A stretch of 64,000 nucleotides of DNA from Halodesulfovibrio sp. (GCF_025210605.1 NZ_JAOARI010000018.1:186001-250000); one strand, 5' to 3'; positions 1-9,321 are shown, numbered from the stretch's first letter. Numbers and translations are program-made. The notes: a model not told the origin generated them from the letters alone.

Positions 1-276
1 ATCGCGAAGACAAATACGCTGAGAGTGGCGTACAATGCGTACCTTGTCCATCGCGGTCAATTCGTTTTCAAGATTACGTTCTACAAACCCAAAAAGGTCT
101 TCCAACGTCACAAGAGCTGCAAACTTGTCTTCAGTAGACAAGCCGTTCTCGCGCTGTATGAACTCTTCAAGTTTGGATTCAAGCAGACGGATATTTTCCT
201 GCTGCTTATCACCGAAGATGTCTTTGATGTACGTAAGACGTTCGGTTAAATGCTGTGTTCTCTTTTCGGTATCCAT
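1..276 (-). CDS. Carboxyltransferase subunit of a biotin-dependent carboxylase (5' end only)
   Basis: The first 92 codons of a minus-strand gene that runs off the left edge. The ATG at 276 follows a GGGGGAGA ribosome binding site. The N-terminus is helical and charged, and a segment near residues 55-85 (LEDLFGFVERN, then MDKVRIVRH) resembles the start of acetyl-CoA carboxylase alpha-type carboxyltransferase domains. It lies 63 bp downstream of a biotin carboxylase gene on the same strand, so the two probably encode partners that carboxylate an acyl-CoA, most likely acetyl-CoA for fatty-acid synthesis. Whether it is a fused alpha/beta protein, and whether it carries a biotinyl domain, cannot be seen here. 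Confidence 0.7.
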   Translation of the reverse strand, partial: MDTEKRTQHLTERLTYIKDIFGDKQQENIRLLESKLEEFIQRENGLSTEDKFAALVTLEDLFGFVERNLENELTAMDKVRIVRHSQRICLRD

Positions 277-339
277 ATAGTCTCCCCCGCGCCGCTAGGC
301 GGGGTTGATAATGCTTTATTGAGCGTTCCGGCTGCTGTG

Positions 340-1758
340 CTAAAACTCAAGAATTATGTCAGTTTTAGTCCGCAGGAAATTAACATTGGACTTGAGTGAC
401 TCGCCACCCTGATTGCGACCTGTAAGACGCAGTTCATCCAAGAATTTCTTACCGTTAATTTTAACCTCAGACAGATCTTTGCCCCAAATAATAGCAAGGG
501 CAAGGTTCGGATCAAACTCGGTTGGAATGTCATACGCAACGTCTGTAGGAACGTGTGTATGCATAGCAAGCCAATCGTGTTTATCCCAGCCAAAGTCTTC
601 AATGCAACCAACCCAAGGAGTAAATTTCATCTCAGGGTTTTCTGCAATAAGACGGTACTCAATGCCGACACCTTCGAAGGTAACAGCATCCTGACTGTAT
701 CCAAGAGGTTCACCTAAACCAACTCGAATCTGCTCTGCAATAAGGTCAACACCAGCCTCACCGTTAACGCGGGAAATCATGGCGGAAACACCGTTTTCAA
801 CCTGAATACGAGTGTTTACTTCCATAAGGAACGGGCGACCGTCGCGGGTCACAATCCATTCCCAAGTACCTACGTTGTCATAACCAACCTTGCGCGCCAT
901 AGCGAGTGAGTATTCGGTAATATCGTCCAGAACTTTCTGGGCGTCGAATGTGTAGTTAATGGAGCTTGGGTCAAAACCCGGCGCAATTTCAAGGCGTTTC
1001 TGAAGACCGGTAGACTGGATAGAGCAGTTACGTGTGCCGAAATGTACTGGATTTTTTCCTGTACGGTCGGACACAATCTGTACTTCCAAGTGGTTGAAGT
1101 CTTTAATGCGTTGTTCAATAAGAACACCTTCGTCACTAAAATGACGAAGGGAATAACTACGGATACGACGGTATACAGATTTAAAGAGGTCAATATCATA
1201 TACCTCTTCAATACCCATACCACCGCCACCTGCGGATGCTTTTACCAGTACCATAGGGCGTTCAATACCCTGTTCTTCCTGAAATTCGAAAAGTTGACGA
1301 GCAATCTTTTCTGCTTCAAGTTCATCATACACAGGGCGGTCAGACCCCGGTACTGTAGGTACTTCCAAGCTTCGAGCAAGACGTTTTGTATTAATTTTAT
1401 CGCCCAGTTCACGAATAATTCTCCATGATGGTCCGATAAATATCAGTTTATTTTCGCGTTGTGTTACACGGCGAGCAAAGCGATAGTCTTCTGCAAAAAA
1501 ACCGTAACCGGGATGAATAGCAGTCGCACCTGACTCATCCGCTACAGCTAACAGTTCGTTTGCGTCTTGATAAGAAGAAACACGGTACAGGCTTTTTTCG
1601 CCTCCGTGTTCTTTAGCCATACGAACATGGCCGGAAGCACTATCTTCTGCAGTGTAAACACAGACAAAACCTAATCCAAGCTTTTGACAAGCCTGCATGA
1701 TACGGATGGCAATTTCCCCTCTGTTTGCCACCAGCACCTTGTGGTTTGTATTCTGCAC
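340..1758 (-). CDS. Biotin carboxylase (ATP-grasp), divergent
   Basis: A 472-residue biotin carboxylase, which carboxylates biotin with bicarbonate and ATP. The N-terminal domain begins KVLVANRGEIAIRI and contains HPGYGF near residue 82. The ATP-grasp glycine loop KASAGGGGMG is at about 173-182 and the metal-binding segment EVNTRIQVEN at 313-322. Two normally conserved stretches are altered: RRHQK after the CSxQ motif reads STGLQK, and VEHPVTE reads VENGVSA. Length fits a stand-alone subunit with no biotinyl domain. It lies 24 bp after the PilZ gene and precedes the carboxyltransferase. It could serve an acetyl-CoA, propionyl-CoA or pyruvate carboxylase; acetyl-CoA is favoured by the downstream partner. 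Confidence 0.85.
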   Translation of the reverse strand: MQNTNHKVLVANRGEIAIRIMQACQKLGLGFVCVYTAEDSASGHVRMAKEHGGEKSLYRVSSYQDANELLAVADESGATAIHPGYGFFAEDYRFARRVTQRENKLIFIGPSWRIIRELGDKINTKRLARSLEVPTVPGSDRPVYDELEAEKIARQLFEFQEEQGIERPMVLVKASAGGGGMGIEEVYDIDLFKSVYRRIRSYSLRHFSDEGVLIEQRIKDFNHLEVQIVSDRTGKNPVHFGTRNCSIQSTGLQKRLEIAPGFDPSSINYTFDAQKVLDDITEYSLAMARKVGYDNVGTWEWIVTRDGRPFLMEVNTRIQVENGVSAMISRVNGEAGVDLIAEQIRVGLGEPLGYSQDAVTFEGVGIEYRLIAENPEMKFTPWVGCIEDFGWDKHDWLAMHTHVPTDVAYDIPTEFDPNLALAIIWGKDLSEVKINGKKFLDELRLTGRNQGGESLKSNVNFLRTKTDIILEF

Positions 1759-1782
1759 GTATTACCCTCGATTTTGTGCAGC

Positions 1783-2163
1783 CTATTTGGCTGCATCTTT
1801 TTCTTTTTTCTTAGCGATCATTCGCTTTTGTAACTCAAGCACGAGCCTGTCCAGCCGTGCTTCCTGTCTACGATCAAGAGTGCGGAAATCGCAGCCAATT
1901 ATCCCGTTGTCAAGAATTCTGACCACTCGACAGGTTAGGTCGGAAAGGTACGCCTTTCCTGCCACCTGAATGGAAATGGAGTGCTCAGCGCCCTCTTTTA
2001 AGAATAGTGACTCAGTTTTTATCGCGAACCCTGTTACACTGACGTCCAGAATATCGCAAGTCACATTTTTCTCTTCAAAGGCCACTGAAATGCCGTAAGC
2101 CTTTGCTCTAAAAGCTCTACGGCGCTCATTACTCGTTGGCATAGTAAATTCAAGGTCACTCAT
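1783..2163 (-). CDS. PilZ domain protein (cyclic-di-GMP receptor)
   Basis: 126 residues forming a single PilZ domain. The two binding motifs are visible: an N-terminal RRAFR (RxxxR type) and DVSVTGFA (DxSxxG) about 25 residues later. The C-terminus is a Lys-rich helix. PilZ domains bind cyclic di-GMP and change partner activity. The gene starts 2 bp after the motB stop, so it is probably cotranscribed and coupled to the stator genes, which suggests a YcgR-like role in tuning the flagellar motor. It lacks the extra YcgR N-terminal domain. The link to motility is inferred from position. Confidence 0.85.
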   Translation of the reverse strand: MSDLEFTMPTSNERRRAFRAKAYGISVAFEEKNVTCDILDVSVTGFAIKTESLFLKEGAEHSISIQVAGKAYLSDLTCRVVRILDNGIIGCDFRTLDRRQEARLDRLVLELQKRMIAKKKEKDAAK

Positions 2164-2165
2164 CG

Positions 2166-2906
2166 CTACTTGCCTACCCGTCTTTCAAAAACAAATTCAA
2201 CTCTTCTATTCTGCGCTCTATTTGCTTCATTAATATTTGGCATGATCGGATCAAGATCAGCAAGCCCTGTTGCTGTTAATCGTTGAGGCTCGATACCATG
2301 CTCAATATAGTAGCGCAGAACATTGACCGCACGCAATGCTGATATTTCCCAGTTATCTCTGTATCGGCTTGAAGCACTTGGCTGCAAGTCATCAGTGTAT
2401 CCTTTAATGTTGATAACCTGAGTTTTGTTTTTCAAAAACAACTGGCGCATTTGTTCTAATAATTTAATGCCATCACGCCGCAAAGTAACCTTTCCGTTTT
2501 CAAACATAGCGACAGATGGAAGTCGTAACGTAATAACCCCTTCATCAAAAACAGCCCCGATCTGCCCTTCTAACCCTTTCTGGTTGAGGTATGTTCGCAT
2601 ATCGGAATACACTTGCCGCTGTGCTTCAATAAGCTGTTTCTGTAACCGGACAGATTCTAAAATAGCGGTGTCATCTTGTCTGACTGGTGATGTAAGCAGG
2701 TTCTGGTCATCACCACCAAATACTTGCCGGACAGTTAAAAAAGAGTCCGTAAACTGTTTCTGGTCAATGACTGACATAGAAAACAGCAATACAAAGAAGG
2801 CAAGCAGCAAGGTTACAATATCCGCAAAGGTTGTAAGCCAACCATTGCCTTCTAACTCCTCGCCAATATCATCTTCCATTGCATAATCATCTCTATCGTC
2901 GAACAT
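2166..2906 (-). CDS. motB: Flagellar stator protein MotB
   Basis: A 246-residue stator B subunit. After a short acidic cytoplasmic tail there is one membrane helix (about 24-47) with the ion-carrying aspartate in TFADIVTLL (Asp29). A periplasmic linker leads to an OmpA-like peptidoglycan-binding domain from about residue 120, with INIKGYTDDLQP and a terminal NRRVEFVFER. With MotA it forms the ion channel that drives flagellar rotation and anchors to peptidoglycan. The start has a GGAGG site inside the end of motA, and the two genes overlap by 14 nt, indicating translational coupling. Whether it uses protons or sodium cannot be settled from sequence alone. Confidence 0.9.
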   Translation of the reverse strand: MFDDRDDYAMEDDIGEELEGNGWLTTFADIVTLLLAFFVLLFSMSVIDQKQFTDSFLTVRQVFGGDDQNLLTSPVRQDDTAILESVRLQKQLIEAQRQVYSDMRTYLNQKGLEGQIGAVFDEGVITLRLPSVAMFENGKVTLRRDGIKLLEQMRQLFLKNKTQVINIKGYTDDLQPSASSRYRDNWEISALRAVNVLRYYIEHGIEPQRLTATGLADLDPIMPNINEANRAQNRRVEFVFERRVGK

Positions 2907-3651
2907 CTTTTCTGTCCTCCGGAGAGATAAAGGAACTTAATTTTTCGTATACTAAACGAGGGTTGTTGTTTTCGAGAATACACTTTGCACCCTCAAAGAT
3001 AACATTCAGCTGAATTTCTTCCTGAAGAGTTCTGGCTTTAAGCTTACCAGCCATTGGAAGGAAAAGAAGGTTGGCTAACAGCGCACCATAAAAAGTTGTA
3101 AGCAACGCAACAGCCATTGCAGGTCCGATACTTGTAGGATCATCAAGGTGTGCCAGCATCTGAACAAGACCGATCAGAGTACCAATCATCCCGAATGCTG
3201 GTGCGACAGCTCCAAGCCGGTTAAAAACCGCAATTGCGATATTCTGTCTACGCTTCATGGACAGAATTTCGATTTTCAGCGTGTCATGAATAATGTCCGG
3301 ATCTGCATTGTCTGCAATAAGCTGACATGCTTTTTTCAGCAGTGGACTTTCTGTTTTAATATTTTCCAGAGCAATAAGCCCTTCGCGGCGGCTGATTTCC
3401 GCAATACGAACCATAGTGTTCACAACCTCTGAAACCTTAGTACGGCGAGACGCGAACACCTTTACAACACTTCCAATAGCAAATGCCACTTCTTCCAATG
3501 GAAATGTTACAAAAATAGCAGCACCTGATCCACCAAGTACAATCATTGCACCCGGTATGTTAATAAAGTCACCAACACTTCCCCCCATAAAAATGGCGCC
3601 AGAGACAAGAGCAAAACCAACAACGACCCCGAGAAGAGTTGCAATATCCAT
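2893..3651 (-). CDS. motA: Flagellar stator protein MotA (PomA-like)
   Basis: A 252-residue MotA/PomA-type protein with four predicted membrane helices, two near the N-terminus and two at about 150-205. The N-terminal MDIATLLGVVVGF and the segment GAVAPAFGMIGTLIGLVQML are typical of the compact PomA class rather than the longer E. coli MotA. It surrounds MotB to form the ion-driven stator. It is the first gene of the minus-strand run motA-motB-PilZ-biotin carboxylase and is divergent from the nucleoside phosphorylase gene. The preceding 120 bp presumably hold its promoter, but no convincing sigma-28 site was found. Confidence 0.9.
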   Translation of the reverse strand: MDIATLLGVVVGFALVSGAIFMGGSVGDFINIPGAMIVLGGSGAAIFVTFPLEEVAFAIGSVVKVFASRRTKVSEVVNTMVRIAEISRREGLIALENIKTESPLLKKACQLIADNADPDIIHDTLKIEILSMKRRQNIAIAVFNRLGAVAPAFGMIGTLIGLVQMLAHLDDPTSIGPAMAVALLTTFYGALLANLLFLPMAGKLKARTLQEEIQLNVIFEGAKCILENNNPRLVYEKLSSFISPEDRKDVRR

Positions 3652-3772
3652 ATATTAAACCTATGTAACAGGCGGGTTCGTATAATTTATCACGGTATGT
3701 GATTGCAGCATGCTCCGTCAAACCCTTTACGGGGCACTTCTTCCTACAATCTATCAATAGGTATAGCAGGTT

Positions 3773-4600
3773 ATGCAAAGTTTAAATAAAGTACATAACG
3801 CCGTACAGTCAATCAAAGAGCTTGCAAAAAACGATTTTTATCCACAAATCGGCATTGCGCTCGGCACAGGTCTTGGTGATTTTATAAACGAAATAGCTAT
3901 AACCGAGACCATTTCCTATGACGACATTGTCGACTTCCCGCATTCAACAGTAAAATCGCATGCAGGACAGTTTGTTTTCGGCACAATTGCCAATGTACCT
4001 GTAGTCGTTCAACAGGGAAGAAACCACCTGTACGAGGGCTACTCTCCTGCTGAAGTAAGCATGGGTGTACGAGTTATGGCGCAGCTTGGCATCACGACAT
4101 ATATTGCAACCAATGCTGCTGGCTGTCTTGTTCCCCAATGGGATGCAGGCAGCCTGATGGCGATTACTGACCATATTAACTTTACAGGCCGTACACCGCT
4201 TTCCGGAAACAACGTTGACGAATGGGGACCACGTTTTCCTGATATGAGTCAGGCATACGATCCGCAGCTTATTGCCTGTGCAATGGAAGAAGCTGCCAAG
4301 CTCGGTATCCGCCTCGAACGTGGAATCTACGCCGGAGTACACGGTCCGCAGATGGAAACACCTGCTGAAACCCGAATGTACAAACATCTCGGAGCTGATG
4401 CCGTAGGCATGTCTACCGTAATGGAAGTTATTGCCGCGCGCCATCTCGGGCTAAAAGTTCTTGGCATATCCTGCCTGACAAACAAGAACCTTCCCGATTG
4501 TATGGAAGACGTACCACTGGATGAAATTATCCGCACAGCAAACAAAGCGGGTGCCAACCTCTCTGCGCTTTTGCAGGCAATTATCGCCAAACAGTGCTAA
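3773..4600 (+). CDS. Purine nucleoside phosphorylase (trimeric PunA type)
   Basis: 275 residues of the trimeric, low-molecular-mass phosphorylase family, which splits purine (deoxy)nucleosides with phosphate into base and (deoxy)ribose-1-phosphate for salvage. Visible motifs are the phosphate-binding GTGLGDF near residue 32, GRNHLYEGY near 80, TNAAGCL (usually TNAAGGL), GVHGPQMETPAE and GMSTVMEVIAARH. The conserved late Asn of the purine site lies in SCLTNKN. It is divergent from motA and has no partner gene; a stem-loop lies downstream. Substrate preference (guanosine/inosine or xanthosine) is undetermined. Confidence 0.9.
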   Translation: MQSLNKVHNAVQSIKELAKNDFYPQIGIALGTGLGDFINEIAITETISYDDIVDFPHSTVKSHAGQFVFGTIANVPVVVQQGRNHLYEGYSPAEVSMGVRVMAQLGITTYIATNAAGCLVPQWDAGSLMAITDHINFTGRTPLSGNNVDEWGPRFPDMSQAYDPQLIACAMEEAAKLGIRLERGIYAGVHGPQMETPAETRMYKHLGADAVGMSTVMEVIAARHLGLKVLGISCLTNKNLPDCMEDVPLDEIIRTANKAGANLSALLQAIIAKQC

Positions 4601-4718
4601 CATCGCCCGCCCCCTGTCTACTTCGGTAACGAGTGTCAGCACCGGATACATCTCATTCCTCACACTACTTATCGGAACATCCTTGCATTTCATTAGCATG
4701 ATGAACTCAAGCTAAAAA

Positions 4719-4758
4719 AGCATCGCAAAGTCGTTTTTTCTACCGGCTTTGCGATGCT
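4719..4758. terminator. Stem-loop between the phosphorylase gene and typA
   Basis: A perfect 12-bp inverted repeat (4719-4730 and 4747-4758) with a 16-nt T-rich loop. A run of A lies to its left, which would be a U-tract for minus-strand transcripts; the plus side has only a weak T tail. It may end transcription behind the phosphorylase gene or sit in the typA leader. Confidence 0.5.
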
Positions 4759-4934
4759 CTATTGGGTGTAATCATCACTCGTTACATATTCTGAAGACTT
4801 ACAAACACCAATCTGAGTGCTTGCCCTTTCCCGCACTTGGGTATATGCCACCGACACAACGCATAACCGCGAAAGTTTTCCCTGCCGCGACAAGCAGCAA
4901 CGAAAAGACTTTTGCATTATATAAGGAATTATCT

Positions 4935-6782
4935 GTGACTCAGACTACTCATAACGATGCAATTCGTAACGTTGCGATCATCGCGCACGTTGACCACGGC
5001 AAAACCACTCTTGTTGACGCAATGTTCAAACAGGGCGGCATCTTCCGCGCCAATCAGGAAGTTGATGACCGTGTAATGGACAGCATGGATCTTGAACGCG
5101 AACGCGGTATTACTATCGCAGCAAAAAACTGTGCTGTATCTTGGAACAATACAAAAATTAACATCATCGACACCCCGGGTCACGCCGACTTCGGTGGTGA
5201 AGTTGAACGTTCTCTTACAATGGCTGACGGTGCTATCCTGCTGGTAGACGCATCAGAAGGCCCACTCCCGCAGACTCGTTTCGTACTCAAAAAGACTCTG
5301 GAAGCTGGTCTTAAAGTTATTGTTGTTATCAACAAAATTGACCGCCCTGATGCTCGCATCACCGAAGTACTTGATGAAGTATACGACCTGTTCATCGACC
5401 TTGAAGCAAACGACGAGCAGCTTGAGTTCCCTGTTCTGTATGCAATTGGTCGTGACGGTGTTGCAATGACTGGACCGGATGAAGAACAGAAAGACCTTAC
5501 TCCACTGTTCGAAACTATCCTTTCCGAAGTTCCTGGTCCTAAACACGACCCTGAACAGCCGTTCCAGATGCTCGTAGCAGATTTGTCATACTCCGATTAC
5601 CTTGGTCGTCTTGCAGTTGGTCGTGTTTTCCACGGTAGCATCCAGAGTAATGACCAGCTCGCATGTATCGGCATTGACAACGAACCGCGTAGCCTGCGTG
5701 TTTCTAAAATTCAGACATACGAAGGGTTGAAGCTTGCTGAAGCAAGTGTAGCTCTTCCGGGTGATATCGTTGTTATCTCCGGTATCGAAGATGTAAAGAT
5801 CGGCGACACAATCTGTACTAAAGAAGCTCCAAAAGCACTGACACGCATCAACGTAGACGAACCTACCGTTTCCATGCGTTTCAGCATTAACTCTTCTCCA
5901 CTTGCTGGCACCGAAGGCAAGCACGTACAGTCCAGTAAAATCCGTGAACGTCTCAACCGCGAAACTATGCTTAACGTAGCTATCCGTGTTGAAGACAGTG
6001 AAGAGCGCGACAGCTTTATTGTTAAAGGTCGCGGTGAATTCCAGATGGCAATTCTTGTTGAACAGATGCGCCGTGAAGGCTTTGAGCTTACCATTGGTCG
6101 TCCTGAAGTTATCTTCAAAGAGATCGACGGAACACTCTCTGAGCCAATGGAAAAACTGTTCATCGACTGTGACGACGTTTTCATGGGTGTTGTAACTGAA
6201 AAACTTTCTGCACGAAAAGGTCGCATGACCAACCTCGTAAACAACGGTACCGGTCGCGTTCGTATGGAATTCACAATTCCTTCCCGTGGTCTTATCGGTT
6301 ACCGCGACGAGTTCCTCACTGATACCAAAGGTACTGGCATCATGAACTCTCTCTTTGATGGTTACGAAGAGTACCGTGGCGAGTTCCCTACCCGTCACAC
6401 AGGTTCCCTCGTTTGTGACCGCTCAGGTCAGTCCGTTGCCTACGCTCTCTTCAACCTTGAGCCACGCGGCGAAATTTTCATCGATGCAGGTCTGCCAGTA
6501 TACGAAGGTATGGTTATTGGCGAACACAACCGTGACAACGACCTTGATGTAAACCCATGTAAGGGTAAAAAACTCACCAACGTTCGTGCTTCCGGTAAAG
6601 ATGATGCTGTTGTTCTTACTCCTGTTCGCCCAATGACTCTTGAGCGTGCTATCCACTTCATCACTGAAGATGAATGTGTAGAGGTAACACCAGAATCCAT
6701 CCGTCTGCGTAAGAATATTCTCTCCGCACAGAACCGTCACCGTCTCGCTGGCAGAAAGAAAAAAGCCGCAGAAGGTAAATAG
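4935..6782 (+). CDS. typA: Ribosome-associated GTPase TypA/BipA
   Basis: A 615-residue translational GTPase. The G domain shows AHVDHGKTTL (P-loop), RGITI in switch I, DTPGHADFGG and NKIDR; EF-G-like domains and the BipA-specific C-terminus (RGLIGYRDEFLTDTKG, then MTLERAIHFI) follow. It binds ribosomes and supports 50S assembly and growth under stress such as cold. The reading frame stays open to 4749, but the family alignment begins at the GTG at 4935, which has an AAGGA site 7 nt upstream, so that start is preferred. It appears monocistronic, with a strong terminator 50 bp downstream. Confidence 0.93.
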   Translation: MTQTTHNDAIRNVAIIAHVDHGKTTLVDAMFKQGGIFRANQEVDDRVMDSMDLERERGITIAAKNCAVSWNNTKINIIDTPGHADFGGEVERSLTMADGAILLVDASEGPLPQTRFVLKKTLEAGLKVIVVINKIDRPDARITEVLDEVYDLFIDLEANDEQLEFPVLYAIGRDGVAMTGPDEEQKDLTPLFETILSEVPGPKHDPEQPFQMLVADLSYSDYLGRLAVGRVFHGSIQSNDQLACIGIDNEPRSLRVSKIQTYEGLKLAEASVALPGDIVVISGIEDVKIGDTICTKEAPKALTRINVDEPTVSMRFSINSSPLAGTEGKHVQSSKIRERLNRETMLNVAIRVEDSEERDSFIVKGRGEFQMAILVEQMRREGFELTIGRPEVIFKEIDGTLSEPMEKLFIDCDDVFMGVVTEKLSARKGRMTNLVNNGTGRVRMEFTIPSRGLIGYRDEFLTDTKGTGIMNSLFDGYEEYRGEFPTRHTGSLVCDRSGQSVAYALFNLEPRGEIFIDAGLPVYEGMVIGEHNRDNDLDVNPCKGKKLTNVRASGKDDAVVLTPVRPMTLERAIHFITEDECVEVTPESIRLRKNILSAQNRHRLAGRKKKAAEGK

Positions 6783-6834
6783 CATTCCACAAACTACCTG
6801 CTGATACAGACAGCAGATAGATATTGTAACGACT

Positions 6835-6886
6835 AAACGCCGCGGGATATTCTCTTTAAGAACATTCCGCGGCGTTTCTTTTTTTC
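6835..6886 (+). terminator. Rho-independent terminator of typA
   Basis: An 11-bp G+C-rich inverted repeat (6835-6845 and 6867-6877), followed by a T-rich tract, about 50 bp past the typA stop. It could also serve the convergent hydrolase gene. Confidence 0.85.
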
Positions 6887-6960
6887 TGATTGCGCAACAA
6901 AGTAATTTCAGATGACAGCTCACCTATTCACACAGGGCAACAGAACAAATAGCTAGTACG

Positions 6961-7947
6961 TTAGTACCAACCAAATACCTGCCCTAAAAATTCTACCGCT
7001 CGAATTTCTGACCAGTAATAATCATCATCCGAAATACGGACAAACCCGATATGACCACCTTCAGCAGGGGTTTCGAGGTAGAGATTTTTACTGCGATGCG
7101 CCTGCCCTGTCGGATAGCAAGTGGGACAAAGAAACGGGTCGTTGCGCGCGTTCATTAACAATGTCGGGATTCGAACCCGATCGAGAAATTGCACACTGGA
7201 GCTTTTTTTCCAGTACTCCATCGCATCTTTGTATCCATACCACGGTGCTGTATACGTTTCGTCGAAGTCTCGAAAGGTCTTCACTTCATTCAAACGTGTC
7301 ACATCAACCCGTTCAGGAAACAGCTCATGCTTTTGCAACATTTTCTCTTTAAGGGTTCGCATAAAATTTTTCAAATAAATTGCATTGGAAGACTTATCCA
7401 TAGCCTTCGCCGCTCCCACAAGATCGCAAGGTACAGAAAATACCACAGACGCCTGAATATTGGGATGCACGATTTCATCAGGGTCACCCAAATATTTAAG
7501 AATCTGATTCCCTCCCATACTGAACCCTATGAGAACAATTTCTTCATACCCTCTTCCTGCACAAAAATTCACGACTGATTTTAAATCTTCTGTCGAGCCG
7601 CTATTGTACATATGTAATGTTCTGTTAAGCGACCCGCTGCATCCCCTAAAATTCCATGCAACGGCATCCCACCCCGCCTTGAGCAGTGCTCGAACCATAC
7701 CTTTCACATATGAGCGCTTAGAGTTTCCTTCCAGACCATGAGAAATTATCGCAAGACGCTTTTGCGGATATCCCGGCATAACGTAATGAAAATCTATATC
7801 TAAAAAATCATTATCAGGAGTAGTAATCCGTTGAACAGCACTGGCGGGTACTTCAAGTGTTCTGAAAAACGCAGGATACAACGTTTGCGCGTGTCCGCCG
7901 GGTAAAAAAAACGGAGCCGGATACAGCGTATTTTCATAAATCGGCAT
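6961..7947 (-). CDS. YheT-like alpha/beta hydrolase
   Basis: 328 residues of the COG0429 (YheT/ABHD1-3) hydrolase family. Visible are FFLPGGHAQTLYP near the N-terminus, ISHGLEGNSKRSYV (oxyanion region), the nucleophile elbow GFSMGG (Ser143), an acidic residue in NARNDPF and the catalytic His in GGHIGFV. The substrate is unknown; family members are thought to act on esters or lipids. The ATG at 7947 is preferred because GAGGTG lies 7 nt upstream; an in-frame GTG at 7956 overlaps that site. It is convergent with typA and divergent from the YhiN-like gene. Confidence 0.88.
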   Translation of the reverse strand: MPIYENTLYPAPFFLPGGHAQTLYPAFFRTLEVPASAVQRITTPDNDFLDIDFHYVMPGYPQKRLAIISHGLEGNSKRSYVKGMVRALLKAGWDAVAWNFRGCSGSLNRTLHMYNSGSTEDLKSVVNFCAGRGYEEIVLIGFSMGGNQILKYLGDPDEIVHPNIQASVVFSVPCDLVGAAKAMDKSSNAIYLKNFMRTLKEKMLQKHELFPERVDVTRLNEVKTFRDFDETYTAPWYGYKDAMEYWKKSSSVQFLDRVRIPTLLMNARNDPFLCPTCYPTGQAHRSKNLYLETPAEGGHIGFVRISDDDYYWSEIRAVEFLGQVFGWY

Positions 7948-8046
7948 AGTGTTCACCTCAGAGGATAACGTGACAATTACACCATAACAGTATACGTCCC
8001 TTTGGCTTCAGGTAAGCAGTAACGACACATATTTTCAGGAGCACGC

Positions 8047-9210
8047 ATGAATCAACATGACGTTATCATTTTAGGTGCTGGCGCTTCCGGTCTCTGGGCA
8101 GCACTCACCGCTGCCAAAAGAGGTCGCAAAGTTCTGGTCGTTGACCATGCTCGCAAAGCCGGACGAAAAATTCTGATTGCTGGTGGTGGCAAATGTAACT
8201 TTACCAATATAGAACTTAGTGCAGCCAACTACCATTGTAAAAATAGACACTTTTGCAAGTCTGCACTTGCGCGTTTTACTCCGTGGCACATGGTAGAATA
8301 TCTTTCGCTCCATGATATCCCGTGGGAGGAACGTGAGCACAGTCAGCTGTTCTGTACCCGCAGCGCAGAGGATATTACATATGCCCTCTACAATGATTGT
8401 CTGGAAGAAAACGTACGCTTTCTTTTTTCCGAACAGATTACAAGTGTGCAAAAAAACGACGATTTATTCGACGTTACAGTAACAGGCGGACGACATTCCG
8501 CGCCGTCCCTTATCGTCGCTCTTGGCGGCAGCGCATGGCCTCAGGTTGGAGCAACTGATGCTGGCTATAAACTGGCACGACAGTTCGGGCACAAAATTAT
8601 TCCGACATTCCCTGCTCTTGTTCCACTCATGATGCCATCGAACTGGAAGTGCAAAAACTTATCAGGGATAGCACTTCCCGTATCAATATCCTGCAACAAA
8701 AAGCAGTACACGGAAAACATGCTTTTCACCCATAAAGGCATCAGTGGTCCTGTTGTGCTTCAAATTTCTGCACACTGGAAAAAAGGAGATGCTCTTGAAA
8801 TAGATTTCCTTCCTCATGCATCGCTTGAAACACTCTTGGAAGAATCTGGCTCCACTCTGCTATTGAAAACAGTTTTGAAGCGCACTTTCCCCGAACGACT
8901 TGCCGTAGCGCTTATTCCTTCTGAACTTGGCGAAAAACAGATTGCGCAACTCAGCAAAAAAGACCTGCTTGCCTTGCACGCTGCTATTCATGCTTTCAAG
9001 GTTACACCTACAGGAACAGAGGGTCTAAAAAAAGCTGAAGCAACAGGCGGCGGTGTAGATACAGATTCTATTTCTTCCAAAACGATGGAAAGCAAACTTT
9101 GTCAGGGACTGTACTTTACGGGTGAGGTTCTTGACGTTCTTGGTGACCTTGGAGGCTTCAACCTCCACTGGGCTTGGGCATCCGGCAACGCTGCGGGCGA
9201 GTCTGTATAA
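8047..9210 (+). CDS. HI0933/YhiN-family FAD-dependent oxidoreductase
   Basis: 387 residues with an N-terminal Rossmann FAD-binding motif (ILGAGASGLWAALTA) and the family signature GRKILIAGGGKCNFTN at about 38-53. The C-terminus contains FTHKGISGPVVLQIS, EATGGGVDTD and LGGFNLHWAWASGNAAG, all hallmarks of HI0933-like flavoproteins. The reaction is not established; some relatives act on reduced flavins or tRNA-linked pathways. The ATG has an AGGAG site. It is a single gene followed by a hairpin shared with cbiB. Confidence 0.85.
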   Translation: MNQHDVIILGAGASGLWAALTAAKRGRKVLVVDHARKAGRKILIAGGGKCNFTNIELSAANYHCKNRHFCKSALARFTPWHMVEYLSLHDIPWEEREHSQLFCTRSAEDITYALYNDCLEENVRFLFSEQITSVQKNDDLFDVTVTGGRHSAPSLIVALGGSAWPQVGATDAGYKLARQFGHKIIPTFPALVPLMMPSNWKCKNLSGIALPVSISCNKKQYTENMLFTHKGISGPVVLQISAHWKKGDALEIDFLPHASLETLLEESGSTLLLKTVLKRTFPERLAVALIPSELGEKQIAQLSKKDLLALHAAIHAFKVTPTGTEGLKKAEATGGGVDTDSISSKTMESKLCQGLYFTGEVLDVLGDLGGFNLHWAWASGNAAGESV

Positions 9211-9321
9211 CTCCTGATGTTATTCCATCTTTAGATGGTAGCTCACATCACCCTCGGCGCAAGATGAGCAAAAGGTGCAGGCACGGGAAGTTATCGACCT
9301 CCAAGATTACATATATAACGC

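Noticed and set aside
3652..3772. Purine riboswitch upstream of the nucleoside phosphorylase gene
   Set aside because: No conserved three-way junction or loop sequences were found.
4749..4934. N-terminal extension of typA
   Set aside because: The frame is open, but family similarity starts at the GTG at 4935, which has a good ribosome binding site; the extension overlaps a stem-loop.
5586..6398. 270-codon minus-strand frame inside typA
   Set aside because: It is a shadow of typA caused by codon bias, without its own start signals.
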